From positions 186,001 to 250,000 of the forward strand of contig JADKGB010000037.1 of assembly GCA_016717225.1 (NCBI GenBank): DNA of 64,000 bases, given 5' to 3'. The stretch is from Flavobacteriales bacterium. Lineage in GTDB: Bacteria > Bacteroidota > Bacteroidia > Flavobacteriales_F > PHOS-HE28. Below the pieces are notes generated by a model, which was not told where the DNA came from, searched no databases, and was given only the letters and a program-made list of their open reading frames with translations. The position numbers and the translations under genes are program-made. This document shows, piece by piece, positions 54,847 to 64,000 of the stretch (position 1 is the first letter of the stretch; every line of letters begins with the position of its first letter).

Positions 54847-56909
54847 CTACGCAGCGCGCCGGTCGATCCAGACGTTCTGGAGCAATGTGGTTGTCGTTGC
54901 TGGTGATCTGCGCGAGCGCATTGGCGCAGACCGGTCCGCCGCAGCCACCGGACCGTGCGCTTCCAGACAGTACATACTTCCCTGTCCTCTACGACTGGAT
55001 CTGGAACAACTACCTCTTCACGCAGCCGGATACCGCTTTCAAATTGGCGCAAGACATGTGGGTCCAAGCGGAACAACACGAGCGACCCGTCTCCGCGGCA
55101 CGGGCCAGAGACCTGCAAGGCATCACTTGGTATGTGCGCGGCGAACCGCTGAAGGCCATCGAGATATCGCGCAGCAGTATTCCTGTGTACCAGAAGGCCC
55201 ACGATACCCAGGGTCTGGCATCGGTCTTGGGCAATTTGGGTGCGTTCTACCAGCGTGTAGCACTGTATGATTCAGCGTTGGCGGTATTGCATCGTGCGAT
55301 TGATGTGCAGCGATCGCGCAACGATATGGCGGGTGCAGCGAACAGCCGCAACATCTTGGGCAGCGTGTATATGGAGCGTGGTGACCTTTTCCGCGCATTG
55401 GATGAGTACCGCGCCGTTCTCGTTGTAAGCGAGCGACTCGGAGATAGCGCCCTCATGGCGCTCAGCGAGGGCAACATCGGCACGGTCTACGCCAAGCAGG
55501 ATATCTTGCCCAACGCGATCGAGCATCTCCAGCGTAGCGCGCTCATCTTTCGAAGGATGAACGACCAACCGAATCTGATCTCGGCTCTTTTGAACCTTGG
55601 TGGTGCTTTCAATACGATGGGAGATACAGCGAACGGCTCCAAGTACCTCATCGAAGCATACACTATGAGTGAGCGGATCGGTGATGGGCGAAGCATGGCG
55701 ACCACACTGATCAACTTGGGTGAAATGCGTGGAAAGGCGGGTGACCATGCCGAAGCGCTGGCCGCGTACGATCGTGGACTTGTTCTTGCCAGACCGAGTG
55801 AGGACGCATGGACCATCGGCCAGCTATTGATGAACCGTGGTGCCGCACTTTTGGAGCTTGGCCGCACCGTTGAGGCTGCGGAAAGCGGTGAACAAGCATT
55901 ATCCATGGCTCGCAAGGAAGGGATCGTAGCGGCCATGCGCGATGCCGCTGAACTGCTTGCCAAGGTGTACCAGAAGCAAGGAAAATGGCAGCAAGCACTT
56001 ACCTCACAATTGCTCTTTACACAACTGCGTGATAGTTTGAAGAACGAAGAGAACGAACGAGCTGTGATCGGCTTCGATCTTCGAAGGGGCTATGAAAAAG
56101 AAGCCTTGGCCGATAGTTTGGAACATCGCGCGGAGATCGTTATAGAACAAAAGGAAACACAAAAGCAGCGCCTCGTTCGCAACGGCTTCATGGGTGGCTT
56201 CGTATTGGTGGCCTTGTTCGCGGGTGTCTTTTTCACGCAACGCAACCGCATCAGCAAGGAGAAAGCGCGTAGTGAAGAACTGCTGCTGAACATCTTGCCG
56301 GCGGAAGTGGCCGAGGAATTGAAAGCGAAAGGCTCGGCCGATGCCGTGCAAATCGATCAGGTCACCGTGCTATTCTCGGATTTCAAGGGATTCACCTCGC
56401 TCAGCGAGAAGCTCACACCAAGGGAACTCGTTCGCGACCTCAACGAGTGTTTCAGCGCCTTTGACCACATCATGACCAAGTACGGCATCGAGAAGATCAA
56501 GACCATCGGCGATGCGTACATGGCCGCTGGCGGATTACCCGTGCCTAACGCCACGCACGCGGTTGATGTGATCAAGGCCGGTTTGGAAATGCGCGACTTC
56601 ATTGCTGAAGGCAAAGCCCGGAAAGTCGCGGCGGGCCAACCGTTCTTCGAGATACGCATCGGTATACATACCGGTCCTGTTGTCGCGGGTATAGTGGGCG
56701 TGAAGAAATTCGCCTACGACATCTGGGGCGATACGGTGAACACCGCCAGTCGCATGGAGAGCAGCGGTGAGGTAGGTCAAGTGAACATCAGTGAGGCCAC
56801 CTATGCGCAGGTGAAGGACGATCCGGGGCTGACCTTCACGCCGCGCGGAAAAGTGAAGGCGAAGGGCAAGGGGGAAGTGGAAATGTTCTTCGTGGAAAAG
56901 GCTTCGTGA
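54837..56909 (+). CDS. TPR-domain class III adenylate cyclase
   Basis: The protein is 690 residues. It has an N-terminal signal anchor (MWLSLLVICASALA), TPR repeats (about 60-420), a membrane segment at about 447-467 (GFMGGFVLVALFAGVFF) and a C-terminal class III cyclase domain. The metal Asp residues are in VTVLFSDFKGFTSL and TIGDAYMAAGG. The purine-specificity positions are Lys in EKIKTIGD and Asp in YDIWGD, the adenylate-type pair. The transition-state Asn and Arg are in NTASRMES. It therefore should make cAMP in the cytoplasm in response to a periplasmic TPR-bound cue. ATG 54837 overlaps the fibre gene by 10 bases (stop 54844-54846), implying translational coupling. Confidence 0.9.
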   Translation: MRMTTQRAGRSRRSGAMWLSLLVICASALAQTGPPQPPDRALPDSTYFPVLYDWIWNNYLFTQPDTAFKLAQDMWVQAEQHERPVSAARARDLQGITWYVRGEPLKAIEISRSSIPVYQKAHDTQGLASVLGNLGAFYQRVALYDSALAVLHRAIDVQRSRNDMAGAANSRNILGSVYMERGDLFRALDEYRAVLVVSERLGDSALMALSEGNIGTVYAKQDILPNAIEHLQRSALIFRRMNDQPNLISALLNLGGAFNTMGDTANGSKYLIEAYTMSERIGDGRSMATTLINLGEMRGKAGDHAEALAAYDRGLVLARPSEDAWTIGQLLMNRGAALLELGRTVEAAESGEQALSMARKEGIVAAMRDAAELLAKVYQKQGKWQQALTSQLLFTQLRDSLKNEENERAVIGFDLRRGYEKEALADSLEHRAEIVIEQKETQKQRLVRNGFMGGFVLVALFAGVFFTQRNRISKEKARSEELLLNILPAEVAEELKAKGSADAVQIDQVTVLFSDFKGFTSLSEKLTPRELVRDLNECFSAFDHIMTKYGIEKIKTIGDAYMAAGGLPVPNATHAVDVIKAGLEMRDFIAEGKARKVAAGQPFFEIRIGIHTGPVVAGIVGVKKFAYDIWGDTVNTASRMESSGEVGQVNISEATYAQVKDDPGLTFTPRGKVKAKGKGEVEMFFVEKAS

Positions 56910-56999
56910 AGGACGCGTTCCATCTTTGCGGCAGTTCGGCCCCAGCTTTTCAGCGCAACTCATTGCCTGATCGTCTGTGCATCCGATCTTCTCATCGCT

Positions 57000-58440
<1,441 letters not shown>

Positions 58441-58683
58441 GGGGCCGCGCGGGGGTTCCGGGGCACGGGGCGAAGAAGCCGGGGGGGGGGGGGAGGGGGG
58501 AGAACCGCCGCCGGCCGGCCCCGCCTGGGGTCGGGGGGGTTGGGGCCCCGGGGGGTGCTGGGGGGCCGCGGGGGGCGCCGGCGGCGGGGCCGGGCGGCGC
58601 GGTCCCCGCCGGGGGGTGGGGGGCCCGGAGGGCCCGCCGCCGCCGGGGGCCGCGGGGGGGGGGCGGGGGGGGGGGGGGGGGGG
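58441..58683. other. Extreme G-rich low-complexity block
   Basis: About 240 bases are almost all G and C, with G runs of 13 (58481-58493), 10 (58654-58663) and 19 (58665-58683). It begins exactly where the last codons of asnS should be and has no counterpart elsewhere in the window. It looks like unresolved or artefactual sequence, so linkage across it is uncertain. Confidence 0.75.
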
Positions 58684-58767
58684 TTCTGAGAACCTTGGGA
58701 GCCAACACCCGTGAACATTGGAGATCCGCTAGTGTTACTTGGCACGCCCTATCGCATCAACCTACCC

Positions 58768-59117
58768 ATGAACAAGATCTACCACCTTGCCACTTGCGGC
58801 ACCTGTCAGCGAATTCTCCTAGAGATACCGAAGCTCAAACGCTTCACCTTGCAGGATATCAAGACCGAACCCATCACACCCGCTCAGTTGGACGAGATGA
58901 AGAAGATGGCCGGTAGCTACGAGGCACTCTTCAGCAAGACGCACGCAAGTACCGCAGCGAGGGATTGAATGAAAAGGAGCTCACAGAAAAAGACTACAGG
59001 AAACTGATCCTCGAGGAATACACTTTTCTGAAACGACCGGTGATGGTGATCGGCAAAGAGATCTTCATTGGCAATGCGCCGAAGGTGGTGAAAGCGATGG
59101 TGGAAGCGGCAGGTTAG
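58768..59117 (+). pseudogene. ArsC/Spx-family thioredoxin-fold protein, one frame break
   Basis: From the ATG at 58768 the sequence reads KIYHLATCGTCQRILLEI, the ArsC-family start with a CxxC active site, then FTLQDIKTEPITPAQLDEM. The frame is lost at about 58941-58948, and the rest (KYRSEGLNEKELTEKDYRKL, then FLKRPVMVIGKEIFIGN, the family cis-Pro loop) is in another frame to a TAG at 59115-59117. One added base gives about 116 residues, a normal ArsC-like length. Family members reduce arsenate or act as redox or transcription-associated proteins; which applies is unclear. It lies just after the G-rich block. Confidence 0.75.
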
Positions 59118-59198
59118 CTCCGGCCCTGGTTGTTTGCAAGGCTCGAATGCGCTTGACCCTGAAGCCGTGCGGATGACTCTGCGTTCAATACTACCTGT

Positions 59199-59810
59199 CT
59201 ATTTGCAAGGTGAACAGCGCGTCATCCGGTTGATCAGCTTATCGATGAGTTGGATGTGGCGGCGATCCATTCGTTCGAACTCGCGTTGCAATTCTTCCGC
59301 AGATTGTCGGCTTGAGCCCATTTGCTGGGATTCCAATTCCGTTCGCAGCAGGAGCATTCGTTCTCGTCGTTCACGGAGTCGTTTCAACTTGGCCGCATTC
59401 AAGCGAATGGGCAGTAGCGGCTCCGTGTCGATCGGAGCGCGCATGGCCTGGTGTACGAGACCGACCGCGTCGTATTGTAGTGCGTCAGGCAAGTTTTCAG
59501 AGTCCTGTTTGGAAGTATCCACAAGGGCAACACGACAGCCACGTGCGATCAGAAGCTCCAGAATTTCGCCTGCCCAGGGTCCCCGATCCTCTGCACAGAA
59601 CACCGTTTCGGCGGGTTTGAGGTCATACTTCTTGATCCAGTGGCGAACCACTTTCAGCGATGCTCTTGGATCATTTGCAACCTCAACGCGATCGATCAAT
59701 TGGGCGTTGCGGTCGATAAGCGCGAGTTCCAAAGATGATCGAGAACTTCTAACCCCTATCCAAAAGGTGACCAACGAATTTGCGTGCACCAGCTCTTTCG
59801 GGTTTTCCAT
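59199..59810 (-). CDS. IS110-like transposase N-terminal fragment or standalone DEDD-fold protein
   Basis: The 203-residue protein resembles the N-terminal DEDD half of IS110 transposases: FWIGVRSSRSSLELALIDRN, then TVFCAEDRGPWAGEILELLI, CRVALVDTSKQDSENLPDAL, YDAVGLVHQAMRAP and a helical segment. The C-terminal Ser-bearing half (transposase 20 domain) is absent and no remnant is seen downstream to 59118. The first catalytic Asp of the GIDV motif appears as GVRS, so it is probably inactive. It could be a decayed insertion sequence or a domesticated remnant. No flanking repeats were found; similarity is moderate, so the family call is tentative. Confidence 0.5.
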   Translation of the reverse strand: MENPKELVHANSLVTFWIGVRSSRSSLELALIDRNAQLIDRVEVANDPRASLKVVRHWIKKYDLKPAETVFCAEDRGPWAGEILELLIARGCRVALVDTSKQDSENLPDALQYDAVGLVHQAMRAPIDTEPLLPIRLNAAKLKRLRERRERMLLLRTELESQQMGSSRQSAEELQREFERMDRRHIQLIDKLINRMTRCSPCK

Positions 59811-60211
59811 AGCGGGGGCAAGGGTATTGCCGCTGCGGAACCTCAGCGTTTGGTCCCGGTTGAGTTTCTGTCGTTATTAAGTGAACCCGGGGGGTGTTCT
59901 GTTTCTTCCATCTTGCGTGTATTGATCTTGCAGACCGTAGAGTAACGGTTCCATTCCGTCGCGTGATCGCAGCAAAGCCTTATGGGCAGGGCGATGGACG
60001 CTGTGTTGATCCAATGTGAACGACTCCGTGAACGCCGATCATCGAATGTGGCGGTGATCATCTCGCGTAGATGAATTTGCGGTGTCTGTTCATAGCGATC
60101 GGCCTTGAAAGGATGCCACAGAAGTAATGATCTCGATCACTTGGAAAGGAATGTTTGCAGCGCCTAAAAAAGGCGACCCAACACTAAAACAACCCCTCAA
60201 AACAAAGATCG
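59811..60211. other. Intergenic, no gene seen
   Basis: About 400 bases divide the IS110-like fragment from the secreted-protein gene. No coding sequence or RNA is evident. The last 45 bases before 60212 are A-rich (CCTAAAAAAGG, AAAACAACCCC), a likely leader for that gene. Confidence 0.45.
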
Positions 60212-61765
60212 ATGAGAACCTTGAACAAACTGGCAATGACGGCCGCTGTGGCCGCCCTCGCTGTAACCTCCGCGAACGCGCAGAGCGTAGGCTCCGCGTG
60301 CGGATGTCCGGCCGTGAGCTCGCGCACACAGGTGCTCACTTCCACCCTGGTGGACGTGAACGGCAACCTGCTCAACGCGAACACGAGCCTCACCTGCAAC
60401 AACCTGTACGTGCTCAATTCCCGCTTGTACGTGAACAACGGACAAGACCTCTTCATAGAGCCCGGTACGGGTGATCAAAGCGCAAGACAACGCAGGCGAC
60501 GCTCGTGCCATCATCGTATCGCGTGGTGGACAGATCTGGGCCAACGGCTCGGAAAGCTGCCCGATCATCATGACCTCCACCGCCGATCCGCTGGACGGTA
60601 CCTACGCCGTGACCAACCGCGGTGTGTGGGGCAGCCTGATCGTTCTGGGTCGCGCTTACACGAACAAGCGCGCCAGCGATGGTGATGTGACGGCCACCGC
60701 CACCAACGGCGTGGGCAACATCGAAGGTCTCGCCACGGGTGATGCCCGCCACGAATACGGCAACCCGGTCGGCACGGAGATCAACGACGACAACAGCGGT
60801 GTGATCCGTTATGTGTCGCTCCGCCACGGTGGCGAAGTGATCGGTGCGAACAACGAGATCAACGGCCTCACCTTGGGCGGTGTTGGTACCGGCACCACGA
60901 TCGATCACGTGGAAGTGATCGGGAACAAGGACGACGGTTTCGAGTTCTTCGGTGGTACCGTGAACGCGAAGTACCTCGTTGCCATGCACAACGATGATGA
61001 CTACTGCGACACGGACCAAGGCTGGAACGGCAAGATCCAGTACTTCTACGGTGTACAAGGTCCGGACAACAGCGGTGGTGCCAACAATCAAGGCGACAAC
61101 GGTTTCGAGTTGGACGGTGATGACGCCGCCACGAACGCGGCCAACGGTGGGATCCCTTCCAACCCGACCATCTACAATGGCACGCTCATCGCGCGCAACA
61201 TCAATGATGAAGGATCGAAGCCAAAGAGCGCACACAAGGCACGTACGCCAACTGCGTATTCGCCCGCTTCCAACAAGGCCTGAACATGACGACCGCCGTG
61301 GAGACCAATTGGAACGCCAATACCTTCAACGTGAAGAATTGCACCTTCCAAGGTGTGACGAACAACCTGCGCATCAACGGCGCAGTGCCTGCTGGTGGAA
61401 GCCCTGCCCAGAACAAGTTCACGGCTGACGGTAACCTGGTGGTCGCCGCACAAACGCTGATCGATGCCACGTACACCCTCACCGGTGCCAACGTGATCAC
61501 CGACCGTGTGAACCCCGTGCCTGCCGCTGGTACCGCCACGAGCACCCTGAACCCACCGAACGACGGCTTCTTCTCCGGCGGCAAATACCGCGGAGCCTTC
61601 GAACCAGGCAAGAAGCCTTGGACCCAAGGCTGGACCCTCGCCGCTGACCTCGGCTTGGACGTTGCCGCAGTTGCCGGTTGCGCCGGTGATATCAACAGCG
61701 ATGGTCTCATCAACTCCACGGACTTCGGCTTGTTCGTGGGTGCCTTCAACGGAACGTGTTACTAA
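60212..61765 (+). pseudogene. Exported beta-helix-like protein with dockerin-type C-terminus, two frame breaks
   Basis: A signal peptide (MRTLNKLAMTAAVAALAVTSANAQ) starts at 60212. The next frames (60471-61283, 61286-61765) continue the same protein: GGQIWANGSESCPIIMTSTA, NRGVWGSLIVLGRAYTNK, IDHVEVIGNKDDGFEFFGGT, DDDYCDTDQGWNGKIQYFYG, ending in AVAGCAGDINSDGLINSTDF. Breaks: an extra G in GGG 60469-60471 (removal reads EPGTVIKAQDNAG), and a lost base near 61210-61240 (GTYANCVFARFQQGLN). Restored length is 517 residues. The close DxNxDGxxNxxD is a single dockerin/EF-hand-like calcium loop. Export is clear; substrate binding or catalysis is unknown. A related exported gene begins 65 bases later. 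Confidence 0.78.
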
Positions 61766-61830
61766 ACCAACCCGCGGCACTGGAGCGGGGACAAGACAAG
61801 TCCCGGTCCAAGGCCGCAATACCAACAACC

Positions 61831-64000
61831 ATGAAACAGAACTTCTTCAAATTCCTGTTCGGAGCGGCACTGGCCTGTACGGGCCTGGCAGCGAAAGCAC
61901 AAGGCTTGGAGGGTATCGTAGTAGAGGATTACTACACGATAACCGCCGCCGACGCCTCCTACCTCAGTGGGATCGGAACCTACCCGATCAACGCTGGCGC
62001 GAAAGTGTACCGCATTTATGTGGACATGGCGCCCAACTACAAGTTGAACACGGTGAACGGAAGCCCATTGCCAATAGGTGGTGGTCCTTCCCCCAACCCG
62101 CTCGACTTCACCACCACCACCACGTTCTGGAACGAGGACGGCTTCGGCTCCGAGGTACCCCCCCAGACCGCCCGTTTCGATGATGGTGCGTCGTTCGATT
62201 CGTACATCACCATCGGCACCACCGGCCGTTCCGGCGGCGCGGTGGGTTGCGGTACGAACACCCAGCAGGTGGGTACACTGAAGACCGCGGACACCAATGG
62301 CAACCTCACGTTGTGCTCGGTGTACGAAGGCTTCCCCGCTGGTGCTGGTACACCGGATGGCAACATCCCCGGTACCGTACCCGCGCTCACCTACAACCTC
62401 GGTGGCCTGATCGACTTCTCGGCCCTCACGGCGAACGGGAGTTCGCTCGTGGTGGTCGGTGACGCTTGGGCGACGCTGCCCAACGGCACCGGTGTGGATC
62501 CAACAGGAACCAACCGCCAGTTGATCGCGCAGCTCACCACGGACGGTGCGCTGAGCTTCCACATCAACGTGCAATTGCAACAGCCTACGGGTGGTGTGCT
62601 CGAGACCTATGTGTGGCAAACGGCTGGTGCGGGAGAAGTTGTTTCTTCTCTCCTCACATACCCACAAGCTGGTGTTCCCGATTGTTTGGGCGTTATCGGT
62701 GGTACAGCTTTGCCTGGTACGCCATGCAACGACAACGATGTCTGCACGATCAATGACGTGTACACCGGAACGGCCCCGAACTGTGGTTGCGCGGGCACTC
62801 CGGACAACACGGATACGGACGGTGATGGAATTCCGAACTGTTCGGACAACTGCCCTACAGTTGTTGGTCAGATCGGTTCTGCTTGCAACGACGGCAATGC
62901 ATGTACAACAGGTGATGTGTTGAACGCGAGCTGCGTATGCACAGGCACACTGAACAACACGGATACGGACGGTGATGGAATTCCGAACTGTTCTGACAAC
63001 TGTCCTACGGTTGTCGGTCAGATCGGTTCTACTTGTAACGACGGCAATGCATGTACGGACAACGATGTGTTGAACGCGAGCTGTGTTTGCGTTGGCACCT
63101 TGAACAATACGGATACCGACGGTGATGGCGTTCCGAACTGTTCTGACAACTGCCCAACGGTAGCCGGTCAGATCGGTTCTACTTGCAACGACGGTAACGC
63201 GTGCACCACTGGTGACGTGTTGAATGCAAGCTGCGTTTGCGCAGGCACATTGGACAACACGGATACGGACGGTGATGGAATTCCGAACTGTTCTGACAAC
63301 TGCCCAACGGTGGTTGGCCAGATCGGTTCTACTTGCAACGACGGTAACGCGTGCACCACTGGTGACGTGTTGAACGCGAGCTGCGTTTGCGCAGGCACAC
63401 CGGACAACACGGATACCGATGGTGATGGCGTTCCGAACTGTTCTGACAACTGCCCTGCGGTGGTTGGCCAGATCGGTTCTGCTTGCAATGACAACGACGT
63501 GTGCACGATCAACGACGTGTTGAACGCGAGCTGCGCATGTGTGGGTACATTCCAAGACACGGATGGTGATGGAACGTGCAACGCCAACGATGGCTGCCCT
63601 ACCGATCCGAACAAGATCGCTGCCGGCCAGTGCGGTTGCGGAGTTGCCGATACCGATACGGATGGCGACGGAGTTGCGAACTGCAATGACAACTGCCCAG
63701 CGGTTGTAGGTCAGATCGGCTCTTCGTGCGATGATGGGAACATCAATACAACGGGGGATGTGTTGAACGCGAGCTGCGTTTGCGTGGGAAGCACGGTGGA
63801 TTGCAACGACAACGACCCATGCACTATCGACTCCTTCAATGGAACGATCTGTGTGAACGCACCTGGTCCTGATGCCGATGGTGACGGAACCTGCGATCTG
63901 ATCGACGGTTGCCCGAACGATCCGAACAAGATCGCTGCAGGTATCTGCGGTTGTGGCGTAGCTGATACCGACACCGATGGTGACGGCACTGCGAACTGCA
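61831..64000 (+). CDS. Exported Cys-rich thrombospondin-3-like repeat protein (runs off window)
   Basis: The gene is open from the ATG at 61831 to the window end, 723 codons with no stop. A signal peptide (MKQNFFKFLFGAALACTGLAAKAQ) leads to a unique domain of about 260 residues. From 62805 onward, 50-residue repeats appear: NTDTDGDGIPNCSDNCPTVV, then GQIGSACNDGNACTTGDVLN and ASCVC. The DxDxDG loops and paired Cys resemble thrombospondin type 3/EGF-type calcium-binding repeats found in Bacteroidota surface proteins. The 3' end is missing, so any T9SS sorting domain is not visible. It probably forms an operon with the preceding exported protein (65 bases apart). The long antisense frame over this gene is a repeat shadow. 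Confidence 0.82.
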   Translation, partial: MKQNFFKFLFGAALACTGLAAKAQGLEGIVVEDYYTITAADASYLSGIGTYPINAGAKVYRIYVDMAPNYKLNTVNGSPLPIGGGPSPNPLDFTTTTTFWNEDGFGSEVPPQTARFDDGASFDSYITIGTTGRSGGAVGCGTNTQQVGTLKTADTNGNLTLCSVYEGFPAGAGTPDGNIPGTVPALTYNLGGLIDFSALTANGSSLVVVGDAWATLPNGTGVDPTGTNRQLIAQLTTDGALSFHINVQLQQPTGGVLETYVWQTAGAGEVVSSLLTYPQAGVPDCLGVIGGTALPGTPCNDNDVCTINDVYTGTAPNCGCAGTPDNTDTDGDGIPNCSDNCPTVVGQIGSACNDGNACTTGDVLNASCVCTGTLNNTDTDGDGIPNCSDNCPTVVGQIGSTCNDGNACTDNDVLNASCVCVGTLNNTDTDGDGVPNCSDNCPTVAGQIGSTCNDGNACTTGDVLNASCVCAGTLDNTDTDGDGIPNCSDNCPTVVGQIGSTCNDGNACTTGDVLNASCVCAGTPDNTDTDGDGVPNCSDNCPAVVGQIGSACNDNDVCTINDVLNASCACVGTFQDTDGDGTCNANDGCPTDPNKIAAGQCGCGVADTDTDGDGVANCNDNCPAVVGQIGSSCDDGNINTTGDVLNASCVCVGSTVDCNDNDPCTIDSFNGTICVNAPGPDADGDGTCDLIDGCPNDPNKIAAGICGCGVADTDTDGDGTANC
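62805..63420 (+). repeat. 150-base tandem repeats (Cys-rich, calcium-loop type)
   Basis: Units begin near 62805, 62955, 63105 and 63255, with a further copy from 63405, at a 150-base period. Copies are very alike in DNA, differing mainly by T/A and G/A changes (for example ATTCCG versus GTTCCG). Beyond 63540 the pattern loosens and changes period. Confidence 0.8.

Noticed and set aside
58441..58683. G-quadruplex regulatory element or coding extension of asnS
   Set aside because: G runs up to 19 and abrupt loss of the conserved asnS ending are more typical of bad sequence. The open frame through it encodes only Gly/Pro/Arg.
61762..63555. Long 597-codon open frame on the - strand
   Set aside because: It lies opposite a clear exported repeat protein. 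Its His/Val/Arg-rich periodic translation is the antisense shadow of 150-base repeats.

Overview
The window looks like a chromosomal segment of a Bacteroidota bacterium, probably a Flavobacteriales relative with fairly high GC. The evidence is a SprE/PorW-type lipoprotein of the type IX secretion system (T9SS), several very large exported proteins ending in T9SS type A or type B sorting domains, a TetR-TolC-adaptor-RND efflux cluster in the usual Bacteroidota order, and promoter-like TAnnTTTG relatives just upstream of several start codons. No rRNA, tRNA, CRISPR array, prophage or intact insertion sequence was seen.

Layout. 0-6.8 kb: sprE/porW (-), then a run of + genes: M23 peptidase, GH3-family protein, multi-membrane-span protein. 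6.9-12.5 kb: two large secreted proteins on the - strand (Asp-box propeller protein; PKD protein with a type B sorting domain). 12.6-19.4 kb: housekeeping block with the tRNA threonylcarbamoyl-AMP synthase, a Crp/Fnr regulator, a CxxC/regulatory-like membrane protein, dxr, rseP, a single-domain response regulator and an FAD oxidoreductase. 19.7-26.4 kb: a roughly 2,025-residue alpha-2-macroglobulin lipoprotein and a DUF1684 protein. 26.5-39.4 kb: two exported giants, one with a P domain and a duplicated GNDRDPIL C-terminus, one with SBBP repeats, about 18 tandem 74-residue Ig-like repeats and a type A sorting domain, separated by an HD hydrolase gene. 39.4-46.6 kb: efflux operon with a strong candidate TetR operator. 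46.7-56.9 kb: TPR histidine kinase and LuxR response regulator, a T9SS propeller protein, an S74-type fibre protein and a TPR adenylate cyclase. 57-64 kb: asnS, an ArsC-family gene, an IS110-like fragment, and two exported proteins, the last running off the window.

How the genes fit together. The main theme is envelope and surface biology: T9SS machinery plus cargo of at least three C-terminal types, envelope proteolysis (M23, RseP), a protease-trapping macroglobulin, and efflux. Several membrane-anchored signalling proteins carry TPR domains.

Quality caveat. At least a dozen reading-frame breaks occur, many explained by one base gained or lost in a short homopolymer. They hit asnS, normally essential, and restoring the bases gives full-length proteins. 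A 240-base G-rich block ends asnS. I read most of these breaks as sequence or assembly errors, not true pseudogenes, although they are labelled by what the sequence shows.
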